DNA of 64,000 nt from Leptasterias polaris. Taxonomy: Eukaryota > Echinodermata > Asteroidea > Forcipulatida > Asteriidae. The stretch's first letter is position 1. Each line of letters opens with the position of its first letter. Below, one piece after another: positions 34,425 through 47,000 of this stretch. Position numbers and translations under genes: made by a program. The notes beneath the pieces are model-generated. The model was not told where the DNA came from. It ran no database searches and saw nothing but the letters and a program-made list of their open reading frames with translations. The stretch is taken from positions 3,481,501-3,545,500 of the forward strand of contig JAZGTN010000044.1 in assembly GCA_037783415.1 (NCBI GenBank), written 5' to 3'.

Positions 34425-34684
34425 ATCCTTCACCGATCTTGAACTCTTGGTGGCAGCAGATACCGCCATTATTGCGGTGGTACCTGGGTGGTACTGCGCT
34501 GCCTACCGACGGGTTTAAGCGATTTGCAAAGTGAAAGTCCAATAACCCGCGACTGATCAAATGATCGCCGTGTAGCCCAAACCTTATACCAGTCGCTAGG
34601 CAGCGCAGTACCACCCAGGTACACCGCAGTAATGGAGGCATATCTGCTGCCACCAAGAGTTCAAGATCGGTGAAGGATTGCTGT
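34425..34684. mobile_element. Foldback element with ~85-bp inverted arms
   Basis: The left arm (about 34425-34508) and right arm (about 34594-34684) are inverted copies starting CAATCCTTCACCGATCTTGA and ending at GCGCTGCCTA. A unique centre of ~85 bp separates them. A direct repeat of 'gtttgaatgcagaga' type flanks it at about 34345 and 34770. Confidence 0.8.
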
Positions 34685-36010
34685 ATTGATTGTTTTGCAA
34701 AGTGAGAATGTATTGTTCTCTCTCTGTCTTTATATCAAGGGATATTGCCTTGTTTGTTATAAGTCCTTTGTCTGAATGCAGAGATAAACACACATTTAAA
34801 AAGAATGAATTTTTGTCCATTGTGATATCTAGAGAAGACGTAAATAACCCTCTTGTTTAAAGGCCCCGGATTGAGTGTGGCGACAAGTACACAAACAAAC
34901 TAAAAACGGGATGCCATTGTTCTACCAAACTCTAGGATGACTTTATTGTTTTCCTTGGTAAATTTACATTGCATAAAGGTGATAGTAATCAACAAGTAAA
35001 CACCAAAAAGATAATAATACATAACGTCTTGAGGAGGGAGACTACGAAACTAAGTTTTAAAGTTTGTAAAGAAAAAACCAGAAACCACCCTAAGTAAAAA
35101 AAAAAAAAAATTACTTTTGAGTTTAGTCAATAAAGATGCGCTGAAATCTTGGAATTAAACATTCCTTTTATCGCGGTAAATCCATAATGGTTAAAATCCG
35201 ATTGGTTGTAATTTCATCTTATTAACCCATTTTTCACAATTTTATAGACTGCAAGTTTCGCGCGTATCGGAGCGAGAAAACACGTCAAGTGAAGAACATA
35301 TTTTTTCTGAAATCAAATCATTGTTTTTAAATTAGATCTATGAAACAATCTGACCAACAAAAATACTCATTACAATTTGCATAAAATGAGTTTTAGCTTT
35401 CATAATAAACACACAATTCATTTGTTAGTTTTTGTTGAAACAAACTAAAAACTCTGGGACAAGGATGCTTATTTGATCTGAACTTTTTAGGAAACCCTTT
35501 TGTAAATCCATGCCTGAATACGTGCAACCACTAAAGCAGGTTTAAACGCAGACGCGCGATGATCGCACGGGCGTAGTAGAATCATCGTGTGACGCAGTTT
35601 AAAGAGGACGCTGACGCCTCGACAACCGTAGACTACTGCAATGAAAAGGCTTAGCGTCTGACAATTACAGCGTCTGGTGATTATCATCGCGCGACCAAAA
35701 CAAATTTGGTGATCGGAGGTGGGCACAAATTCTTAATTTTTTGCAAGTAACCGGAAGCAGAGGTCAAGTTTAATTCTTGGGTTTTCTTCGTTGCATTGTT
35801 GAATTGATTTTACTTTCATATTTTTTTATCACTTAGTACTACATTCCCAACAACATATTTAATTTTCATGGTCATAAAGTACGTTAAACTAAAATTATAG
35901 ACGAAACAAAATCTTGCCAACGTAAAACTCCATATGGTTGGGACCACGATGGTCCCGGAAGTTCGCTTACGCGCGAGACTTGCACAGTCTATTCCCACAG
36001 GAACCTTTTA

Positions 36011-36221
36011 ATAGACGATGTGACCTCTGACGTCATTTGAAAATCATAACATGATGCGCGCGCATGTCGCCGGGCAAAACCTTTGTGTACTTGACAGCCA
36101 GCTAGAAAGTACACGCAATATTACCATGACTACGCGTCTTTTTGCCCGGCGGAACATGACTTGGACAACAGACTTGTCAACAGAGGGCGGTTTGAATGTA
36201 AACAGAGGTCACATCGTCTAT
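36011..36221. mobile_element. 211-bp MITE with 19-bp inverted ends
   Basis: Ends ATAGACGATGTGACCTCTG at 36011-36029 and its exact reverse complement at 36203-36221. A second inner pair (GCCGGGCAAAA and TTTTTGCCCGGC) lies inside. No coding capacity. Confidence 0.85.
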
Positions 36222-36304
36222 AAGCTACTCTTTCTTACAAGACTTTAGTAAACTTCAAATTAAATACTGAAATCCAAAAAGAAATTGTGAAAAGCAGCAG
36301 CATC

Positions 36305-36470
36305 ATTGGGACCTTACCTGTCTACTTGGTAGCTATGACGTTATGCATGAATATTAAGAGAGGCGTATTGGGACCTTACCTGTCTACTTGGTAGCTATGA
36401 CGTCATGCATGAATATTAAGAGAGGCGTATTGGGACCTTACCTGTCTACTTGGTAGCTATGACGTAGACC
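36305..36470. repeat. 62-bp tandem repeat, 2.7 copies
   Basis: 'attgggaccttacctgtcta' begins at 36305, 36367 and 36429; the last copy breaks off after 'gctatgacgta'. Confidence 0.9.
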
Positions 36471-37349
36471 ACGTCAATTTTTGGTTAACATGCTTCAGCT
36501 CTGACAATTATTATAAGAACCTCATAGGGTAATGAAGTAACTAAGTTGTTGTTGTTTGTCTGTTTGTTTATTTGTTTTTTTATTATTATTTATTATAAAA
36601 CAAATTCTTCTTGTTTCTTGTAAGCGGCTTTAGCGTTTCGGACTTGCCGCATGTCAAATAAGACATCTGATGAGGTCTAATTTAAATCATATTAGTTGTC
36701 TGAGAACTTTAAAATGAATGTGCTTTGGAAAGAATGTTCTTAAGAAAGAAAAGAAAGAAAACATTGGATAACGATTTCATGTCTATGCAAAATCACTATG
36801 TTGAAACTAATGCAAGCTGACCAGAACTGCGTATAGCTGACATGTAAAGTACGCCCTCATTGTTCAGTCAGATTTACAGGAAACTGTACAAGCTGTGATG
36901 TATAAATGTACTGTGTCTTTGCTATGAATTAACTAATTGGAACCCAATGGAAGAATTATTTAACAAGAATCATTATTGCTCTGAGATTATATAAAAAATA
37001 ATATGTACATTTTAAAACTTCATCAAATCCACAATTGTCCTTCCATGAAAAGTATGTACAGACTTAACCTCGAATTTCTTCGAATTAAAAATGGATAACT
37101 GTACACAAAACAAAGTATTAATTAAAAGCAATAATTAGAGACATAGACAAATTAAACTAATTAAAATTGGCTAATCAGGTTATACCGTACGCCATGTAGG
37201 CCTATAGACACGATAATAATACATTTTTTGAATTAATTAAATAAACGGGTATAACGTTATATAATTTGGTTTTTACCCTACACCAATGTGTGTTAAGCAC
37301 TTTATACTCTGTACTTTCCCGAGTTCTGTGAAGAAAATTCAACAGGCAA

Positions 37350-37575
37350 ATCACTCGGGTGGGATTCGAACCCACGACCTTTGCATTGCTAGAGCAGATG
37401 TCTTAACATTGAATACAATTAAATCAAGTGGAATTCTTTATACGAGTTTCGACTCTGCGGACCTCTCTTCAGTTTCCTCTCTGGACCAGAGCCTTTCATA
37501 TGGATTTAGGTTTTTAGTCCCCGATACCTAATTGCTCGGGTTTTGCCCTCGGTTCGCAGTATTTTTGGCCTCCTG
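37350..37575. repeat. Two SINE fragments in opposite orientation
   Basis: 37355-37425 on the minus strand is a tRNA-like head: 'gttaagacatctgctctagc' then B-box GGGTTCGAATCCCACC. From about 37450 a plus-strand fragment follows with 'tttttagtccccgatacc' and 'ttgctcgggttttgcc', like the body of the SINE at 26005-26445. A functional tRNA is unlikely because the acceptor stem does not close. Confidence 0.6.
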
Positions 37576-38089
37576 AGAGCGTGTATGAACCAAATGAACG
37601 TGATACAACCAAGTTAAATGAACTCTGTACTCATAACTCATTTATTTTGTGCGTATGAAATGGGAAACTTTTGGTTGCTTGGTGGCAGCATACTTACCAG
37701 GTAAATCGCCATTACCTACGTATTTCTGAGCATGCGCATAAATGTCGGTGAACGATTACTTTGGTATAAAGTGTCCCATTACCAATGTTAGACGGTATAC
37801 TGATAGTCTGATGTTTTTCTTTTCCTAAATCGGGACTGGAGCTAGATCATGCTCAGTAGCCAAAAAGAATGATTTCGAAAAGCTTGCCTTATAAAGATTT
37901 TTACGAAAACAAATATTTTGCCTCAAAGTTGTTTGGTTTAAAATGGGAAGCTTTAGTAGGCCTATGTAAAGATTATTTTATACTCCGGACTAAAAGGTCA
38001 TCAACCTCTGTGTATTAAGGGGTTGAACTGCCAACAGGCAAAAGAATTAGGGGGAAAGGTAACCTGTGTTTTGTAATAAGGGCACAACT

Positions 38090-41000
38090 TTAGTTCAGTT
38101 TGATGATTCCGAAGTACGTTGACTCCGGACGCATTTCCACCTCTTTCATGGGGTAAACCGAGGCGACCCCGACCCTGTCGCCCTCGTGTAGAACCGTTAC
38201 TCCGCTGGCCAGGCACGGCCCAAACTTGGCCGCCGATGAGGCCCTCGCGCCCGTGCACTTGAGGAAAGTCTTGCCGTTGATGTTGGTGTGGGCCCCGTAG
38301 AATGCGCTGCCGTCGTAGAATAGGACCTGTGGTGTGCACAATGAAAACATGAACTTATTAAAATAATGCCCTGGTTGTAACATCATGATGGTATAGAAAA
38401 TGCTCTATAGACCATGTTACCTTTGTATACAGAGTGGTTACCTTGTACATTATAATGCATTTCCTGACGGGCAAGATACTACACAGGCTATAATATGGGA
38501 AAATTCACATTTTGTGTCATAATTTTCACATAAATTCAAAATTTACAAAAGCAACAGCTGTCAACAGCTGTACAGCTTTTGAGATGTCCCCCCCCCCTTT
38601 CTTAATATAAAAAGTTGAGAAAAATCAGCCAGTGCAATCTCCATAAAACATAAGATTTGTTGTATTCTTCCATTGAGCTGTGTACAAATGTGCCTGCAGG
38701 AAGTCCAGGCTCTGTGGCTCTTTTGTAAACATGTGATGTCACAGGTCACATGGTCTATAGGTTTGAAATTGTGATTATAGGTTCCTACATAGTATTAACG
38801 CTCACAAGAACAGTTTGTTTAACATTTTTGTGTTGGGCTCAAAACATGTGAGATACCAGAGATTAAAAATAGATGCAGACACAGCCAGCATGCGCAGTAA
38901 TTTGTTAGCTTATTATTTATAGCGCATTTGGCTATTCTGAACATAAAACAATTTGGCCAAGAGCCCAGTGCTGGGCTCAACTTTACAAAGACATCATTTA
39001 TCTTATAGGATTTGTATCAATCTAAGTTGCTAAGCAACCAATCACCATGGTAATAATAACATTTTAAGATGAGACTGATTTTGCTGTTATCGAAACCATG
39101 GCTTGGGCAGGGCTATAAGCTCCGTCATTTATTGAGAGAATGTGCGCTTTCCTTTAGAACCCTTCAATCAGGCGAACGGAGCCTGAGTCCAAATACTGGT
39201 TTCGAAAAGGCTCATAGTGTTTTTAGTATTTAAGAAACCGAGCCCCTGATACTCACACTACTGTAAATGTAGTATTGGCCCCTCTCGGTCACCGTAACAT
39301 TGCCGTCTAATTCCAACGCGAAGCCGCCAGAATTAGTCGAGATTGACCAATCACGAAGGAGTCCATGAAAACCTGTAAAAAAACATAAAATGTTGCACAT
39401 GTCAATCGGATTACATAATCGTATTACATATATCGTAACTACTTCGCTTAAAACAAGCAAAGTAGTTCCGTTTGAAGTTTTTCCCAAACTCAAGAAAGTT
39501 ATCATTTACCTCCCCCCGAGTCGCCAGTACTTATTTTGATTGCAGTAATTGAACAAATTACAATTTATTTCAAACGTATACAAACCTCCCTACAAAACAT
39601 GAACTGTGTTTCGTTGATTACACTGAAACTGAACCACGTATTTGATATTACAGGATTGTTGGATGTGACATCTACACTCTAAAAAGTCTCGGGTTATGAA
39701 TTGACCCGGAATCCTGGGTCAATTCAGACCCGGGATCCGGGTCAATTCAGACCCGGAATCCGGGTCTCTGAATTGACCCGGATCCCGGGTCTGAATTGAC
39801 CCGGATCCCGGGTCTGAATTGATCCGGATCCCGGGTCTGAATTGATCCGGATCCCGGGTCTGAATTGATCCGGATCCCGGGTCTGAATTGATCCGGATCC
39901 CGGGTCTGAATTGATCCGGATCCCGGGTCTGAATTGACCCGGATCCCGGGTCTGAATTGACCCGGATCCCGGGTCTGAATTGACCCGGATCCCGGGTTCC
40001 AGGAGGCCTGACCCAGAAATGGGTCAGGCTGATCCGGAAACTGGTAAAAAAAAGGATTTTAACTCAACTTCTGCATCTGTTTCTTCATATATGGGTCGTT
40101 TTGACACAGATTTCCGGGGCATACTGACTCAGAATGGGTCAGGCCCCAGGAGTTACCGAAATCCATCCAGGTCAATTCTGACACAGAAGGTTTTAGAGTG
40201 TAGAAGAGGGAAAATGAATTTTCCTCTTCCAAAAACCAATGATGTAATATACCTTTAAAGGTGCTGTATACGTTTGGTAATTGGAGCCCACTGTTTGTTT
40301 CAAACCTATTGTAGGTATATACAATAAAACTAACCTGTGAAAATTTCACATCAAAAGGTGGTCGCGTTTTTGAGATATCACCGAAAAACCGGAGCGAATA
40401 TTTCCACGCAGGAAGAATATTCCCTATTGGAATACACAATCTGAGAAGCGTTACGGCCGTTTACGGCCGTAACGCTTCTCAGATTCAAATTTTTGGGGGA
40501 TAACCGCAGTACTTCGAAGAGAAAAGTTTCTCAAAGCTGCTGTACTTCTTACCAAGTAAGCTTTTATTGGCATTAATTTTCAGAGTGATTATCAAACGTA
40601 TACAGACCCTTTAAATTGATATATTCAAATAATTAAGATTATGTTTTCACAACCCTTTATCTAAAATATTTCTATCACAACGTTTGTCTTTATATAACGG
40701 CGTGGCTTAAGTGTGTTATAAGCAAAAAGGAATCGCTGTCTCGTGGCAACTTGCGGATGAGACTCAATGTCAAGATTATTTTGGAATGTCGCAGACAATG
40801 GCGTGGCATTAAAATTAGCAACATGTAAAATGCCAACCGGGTTCAGTGTTTGTCGTTGCACATGCAGACATTAATTTGCATAATTTATACTTGACAATGG
40901 ATTTCATAGCAAACACTAGCGTGTCGGTGTGTGTGAAGGGATGAAGCCGGCCTTTAAATATGTAGACCTGGATTTGTAATGGAAGAGGTAGATAGTGACG

Positions 41001-44000
41001 TCATCTTGTACGTGACGAACATGATAATTTAAATGTCACACGGGTTTGAGTTTTATTGCAAATTGAGTGACCGTTTTTACTTTTTATTGTAATATAAATT
41101 GAATGTGAAGTTATTAACAGACTATGACGTCATCATGCAACGTGGCATAATCTTTCAGGTTGTGTAGAACAAATGATGACGTAATTGTGAAGTGTGTGTT
41201 AGATAGACGTTGAAAAGAAAAATTGAAGAATAAAGACGCAACAGCTGATTTTGGTCGTTACAACTATATAAGATTAAGGGCAATGTGTTTACATGCTGAA
41301 CATTTTATGCATTGTTTTTCACCATTTTATCCTGACTCACACAACGGATTAAAGGTGCTGTATACGTTTGGTAATTGGAGCCTACTGATTTTGTTAATCC
41401 TGTATAAATGTAGGTATATACCACCAATAAAACTGACCTGTGAAAATTTCACTTCAAAAGGTGGTCGCGTTTTTGAGATATCACCGAAAAACCGTAGCGA
41501 ATATTTCCACGCCGGAAGAGGAATACACAGTCTGAGAATCGTTACGGCCGTACGCTTCTCAGATTCAAATTTTGGGGGATAAAAGTGATATTTTTGTCCA
41601 TAACCGCAGTACTTCGAGGTGAAAAATTTCTCAAAATTCACTATACTATCCAAAGCTGCTGTACTTCTTACCAAGTAAGTTTTTATTGCCATTAAATTTC
41701 AGAGTCATTACCAAACGTATACAGACCCTTTAAGCCCAAATTCTCACAGGTGTGTATAATGAATGATCAGTCACACAAGACATGAACACTGTCTGCAACT
41801 CATTTTGTCAGCTCTACCAATCCTGTGTAATACATTTAAAAATGGAGGTATTCACAAAATGTACCTTTCCTTTTAACGCACATTTTGTGTTCTCTATTTT
41901 ATTTTATTTTGTCACGTGCGTTATTAAATCATTTCCAAGGTCCTTTTGCCCGATAGCATTTTCGTTTGACCTTGAATCGGTTTAAATTATCGCGGGACCC
42001 GTTTCTTTGGAGTTAAAGGCGTATAAATCCAATCCACAGTGCGTATAAATCTTGTACTTGAAGATTGGTGTGGTTGTGTATAAGTAAAAACAGCAAATTG
42101 CTTATCGTTTTAGGGAAAACTTATACTGGTGTATGTGTTTGCAATTTTAAATTTAGGGCAAGCACCTTCCGTTATACAATGGTTATACCTGCATCAAGTG
42201 GGGCATTTTACTTGTTGTCTAATCTTAACCTCTCCTTTCAGAAAGACGACTTTACCTTTTTAAAAAATACCCTCGTTACCTTTTGTCAATCTTCCCAATG
42301 TCAAGCCACGAATAATGACATTGTTAAAAAAAAAAAAAAAAAAAAAACCCACGATTTTAAAAAGTTCAAAATTTGAAATATAATTACCTTAATGCATAAT
42401 AAAAAGCTTTTAAATATTATTATTTAATGGGGCAATTAAAAGTAACATTTGCAGGGGAGAAGGGCAACAATGGGCTCTGTGTGTAGAAATCCCCCGCGTC
42501 AGAATTGAATAAGGGGACGGGTCAGCCCCATTTTCAAGTCAGCATGTCCCGTTTTCCAGATCGACATGCCAAAGAGTCTTAGTCAGTATTTTCTACTTCA
42601 TTCATAATTTGTTTTAACCTCAAATTCTGGGTGACGGTAAGTCGAAAATTGGCATTATGCTCTTCTAAAAACAAACTTGGGTAAGAATTGAACAAGGTCC
42701 GGGGTTCCAGGGGCCTGACTCATTTGTTGGTCACTGGGACTCGGCATTTTGAACCATAAGTAACCATAAATGAACCATAAGTTGGTCAAACTGACACAGT
42801 ATCTAAGCAAAATCCCGTTTTTAGCAAGTTTCTGTTTGTCGGGCCCCATATGATGCGTGTCAATTCCGACCCGGAATTGATTGTGCTCACCTCGGGGTGA
42901 GACCCACGACCCCAAAGCTCTCGACCCACGACGTTTCGCGGGTCAAATTCTAAAGTTTAATTCTAGGTCTGGCATACCATCCGTTAGTCTTTTTTATTTT
43001 ACGTTACAGGATACCAAAGCTTTAAGAGTAGAGGTGGGTACTTTGTGGCGTTGTAGTTGTGGTTCGATAGGACATCGACAGCTGCGGCTTCTTCTCACAC
43101 GTACCGAGACGGTGTTAAAAGCAATCAGTGACATCCCGTGGTGTCAAATTATTGACTGTGCTTGAAGGTGAAATGTAGAACTCATATGCATATCGTGTAT
43201 TTATTTGCTTGAATGCTTCTGGACAGGTAAAGTAATGTAATATTTTGCTGCCGGAAATGTGTAGGCTTTTACCGAAACCGTATTTCCGTTTGGGGGAAAA
43301 AAATCAGGGTTGTTTTTTAGGATGACGCACTTTTTAGGTATGAAATTTTTGAGCTAATTTGGGGTGATTTATTTTTTAAAAGTTGCCCTGAACCTTTTCA
43401 TTCCTGCGCGTAAATTAAATTGTAAATTAAGTGGGAAACATTTAGTACACGAATCAACCTAAAGGTGTTCATTTTGCTATAGTGCTTTTACCTCCTTTCA
43501 CTCCTACTCCAACAACATATAAACGTTAATGAAAAGTATGTGTTGGTGGGTGTTCTCAAGAGATTTTGTAGGCTGCACTGTACTTTGTCACAAACTAATG
43601 TTCTTCCTTTTGGGGGCGTGGGTGGGTTAACGGAAAGGCGGTATCAATCATAAGAGATGAAAATGATTCCATTGATCTTATTGTTCCAAAATAAAGATTT
43701 AAAAACAGAGTTTGGAATGTTCTCCTGTATAATAATGAAAGTTGTTTTGAAACTACGCCTTGTATCCACTGACAGTTCAGCTCACATGTCTAGTTATTAT
43801 TATTCTTATTTTTATCAATGTATATTAAAGAGTAACTGGTCACACAACTCGGTCACCGGCGTACTTGGGTCAAAGTAGTCCATCAGGTTTATGTCAAAGT
43901 AATCCAGATTTCATTGATGTTTTGTTAATCATATGCCAACTGAATACTTACCAAGCCGTCTAATTCCGGATACCTGATCGGCCGGTATACCCTGCAAATG

Positions 44001-47000
44001 AATGGCTCGAGCGAAGACTACATGACGATTGATCTGCACAATGTTGAATAATGAGTAATGATGACATCATCATGTGGTAATAATAATGCAGATTGTCTAA
44101 TCGCGTGTCTCTCTAGAGTAATTTACTTTTCACCATCAAAAGACTAATGTATTTCCTCGAGTCCAGAAGACGTGTTTTAATTTGTTGAATTACATTTTGC
44201 GTGTAATGATAGGTCTAGAACAACACCTGCGACTATCGTTAGCCACGATATTCAATACTGGTTGAGTGGATGAATGTTTGTTACGTATAGGTCCTTTGTC
44301 TTTCACTAAATAGCTTGCTTTGTTTGGGTCAATATTATTTAAAATGTAAGTTGGAAAATTTGACTTGACGTGAGTGATAGTTAAGTCCGTAAACAACAAC
44401 TTAAACAATTTGTTACAATTACCTCTACTGAGTCCACACCTTCCACGGTACCTGTTAGCATGAAAAAAATAAAATAATAATGGATGGGCAGGAGAGAGAA
44501 CTCATGACGAAGACAATGATCAAATGCACTTTAATATTCAAGCCAATTGAAGGTAAAATATCCGAAAAAGAGGAATTAATTAGTATCAACCTGAAAGATC
44601 AATGACTAGGCTTTAAGTTTATACCAAAGTCGGTAACAATCCTGAAGAGATTACCATCATAAATACTGTGTCAAAGTTCATGCAGGTCATCATTGCCTAT
44701 TTCGATCGCAGCGATCGAAATAAGGACGTTATCTGACCACGTGCATACAATCCCTGATTAAAAATACCTGTTATTCGCGGTCACGTAACGTGCCCGTCAA
44801 CCTCTCAAAGCAAATTTTCAAAGGGTGCTTGTTAACAACTTGTGGATGAATCTGTTTCATTATTTTTTTTCTCTCGATACAGTTCCAATTCTGAATTGTT
44901 TAAAGTAAGGTTTGAAGCTTTGCATACTGTGGATCATAAAACGAACTATATTGGTAAACTTGTAGGTACAACCATGTATAAATATCTTTTGGGGAGAAGT
45001 GTTGGTTCTGGTGAGAAGAACCGTTGTGGTTACTGATTATAATTATTTTTTTCAATTAACTGTATCGACACCATCGCTCGTGTTAACCCACAGCGGGAGA
45101 CTCTCCCCACACATAACGGATAGAACCGATTCACAACCTCGCCATTTTCATTCATATTTCCCTCGTCGCTTTTCGAGAACCACGACTCGACTGGCATGCC
45201 GCAGGCGCAATGCGGCATATGTCGGATCCATTCTGGAGCGGAACTCTGTACAAATTATGGCGGCAAGGAAAAATATTATTGTCATGGCAACCGCCAACAG
45301 GAAACCCAACTGGCGCAAGGCGAAACTCAATAAAATGGAGAATATTTATTGGGCACAGTTTTGAGAATACTACGGAGCTCCAGAAATGCCACATTACTTA
45401 TAACTATAGTTAATCGGATAATTGATATACGGAGTTCTGGAAGTGCCATCCGACATGTTGAAATCCTGAGATACTTTGCTGCAAGATGATGACATCATAA
45501 ACTTAAGATGAGGACATCCTGAGAATATTTGTTTCGGGATGACGACATATTTGTTCTAATTGGATATCGACACCATGAAAGTATGATGTCGACATTCCGA
45601 GATTCATCGTCATCATCCCAAGATTTGTCTAGGGGTTGTCGTCATCTTAAGTTTATGATGTCATCATCCTGCAGTAAATTATGTCAGGTTCTCTGATGGC
45701 ACTTTCAGAACTCCATAAAAATAAGTCTACTAACCGTGATGGTTTATCTTGCCAAGTCTACTTTTTCAGTAAGTCGACTTCTTCAGTAAGTCAACTTTGT
45801 TAGCTATATTGTCTGTTTTTAAGTGACATGGCACTACTGGAGCTCCTTAGAATGCTCGTGCAGGCGACAACACCCTCTCGGCTTTTGTATTGTAGCTTTA
45901 TAGGCCTTTTCTCCAATTATCTTTCGTTGGTAAATAATTTTTAATGAATATGGCTTTGTTAGCTTGTGCGAATGGGGATTTGGGAAAAGGGTCTCGCAAA
46001 CCTTGAATGCGTTTCATGTCAATGTACATTTTTTATTTTTATTTTTTTAGCATTAAAATATCAAATAAAAACTACTGTTTTCCTGGGGTGGGGGGAATAT
46101 CACAAACGCTGTCGGGAAATTAGTCGCAGATGGCCTCATTTGGAAATGGCATTTTGCCACAAACCTATATTGGCTAAACATTTCAATACATATAGTTATG
46201 TGCTAACAAGGCTGGCCACTGACACAATGTTATGTTACTAATTATACACTACGTTTCCGACCTACCTGTTGGCCCTCTAGGCCCGGGTGGACCCGCCACT
46301 CCAGGCACGCCCTGGTCGCCTTTCAAACCTCTGTTTCCCGGTGAACCTTCAAGCATTCAAACAAATAGCGTAAATGTTTAATATTATACAAAATTGCTGT
46401 AAGTGTACGGAGCCCTTAAGGTGCCACAAGACTTGTTGAAAACATGAAGTAATTATCTAGGAATGATGACATTGTACCGGCAATTATTGTCCGCCTCTCG
46501 ATATGAGGATGACAACATCTGTCCTGTTAGATGAAATTTGTAACACACAAAACGTAATGAAATGAAATTATGAATGACCAGGATATATTCGACAACTATT
46601 CTCAATTTGTTTTGGTTATTCATTTCTTCCAGCGAATTCTAACTGGCTTTAAACTTGTAATTTTTGTGTAAAATGTCTATGTGGCGAAACTCTTTATTTC
46701 CGCTTTAAACTCTGTGTTGGGTGTTGGCTCGAATAGGTCATTGCTGTTCTCTTAACTCAACCACAACGAATTACGTTTAATTAACAAATTAGGTTATGGC
46801 TTGGCCAGTTCAGAATGTCTCCCCGCCCCCGCCCCCCAATTCAATTAAAAATACTTGACACTACTTTCTAAAATTGTATCTTACCTCGTTCCCCGGGCAG
46901 GCCGATATCACCGCGAGCCCCTTTCTGCCCGTGCGAGCCCGTCCTTCCGTCCAGCCCCGGCGGACCCGATGGGCCCGGCACGCCATCCTTTCCTGCAGTA

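Larger units (their letters stand above)
31372..38089. other. Intergenic region between GK5 and the EDA-like gene (convergent 3' ends)
   Basis: Both neighbouring genes end here. A plus-strand AATAAA at 32187-32192 could serve GK5, about 815 bases past its stop. A minus-strand AATAAA at 37641-37646 could serve the EDA-like gene. The rest is repeats listed separately and A/T-rich sequence; I see no supported gene. Confidence 0.5.

Noticed and set aside
37352..37425. tRNA gene on the minus strand
   Set aside because: A B-box and anticodon-like region are visible, but the acceptor stem does not close and SINE sequence follows; called a SINE head instead.
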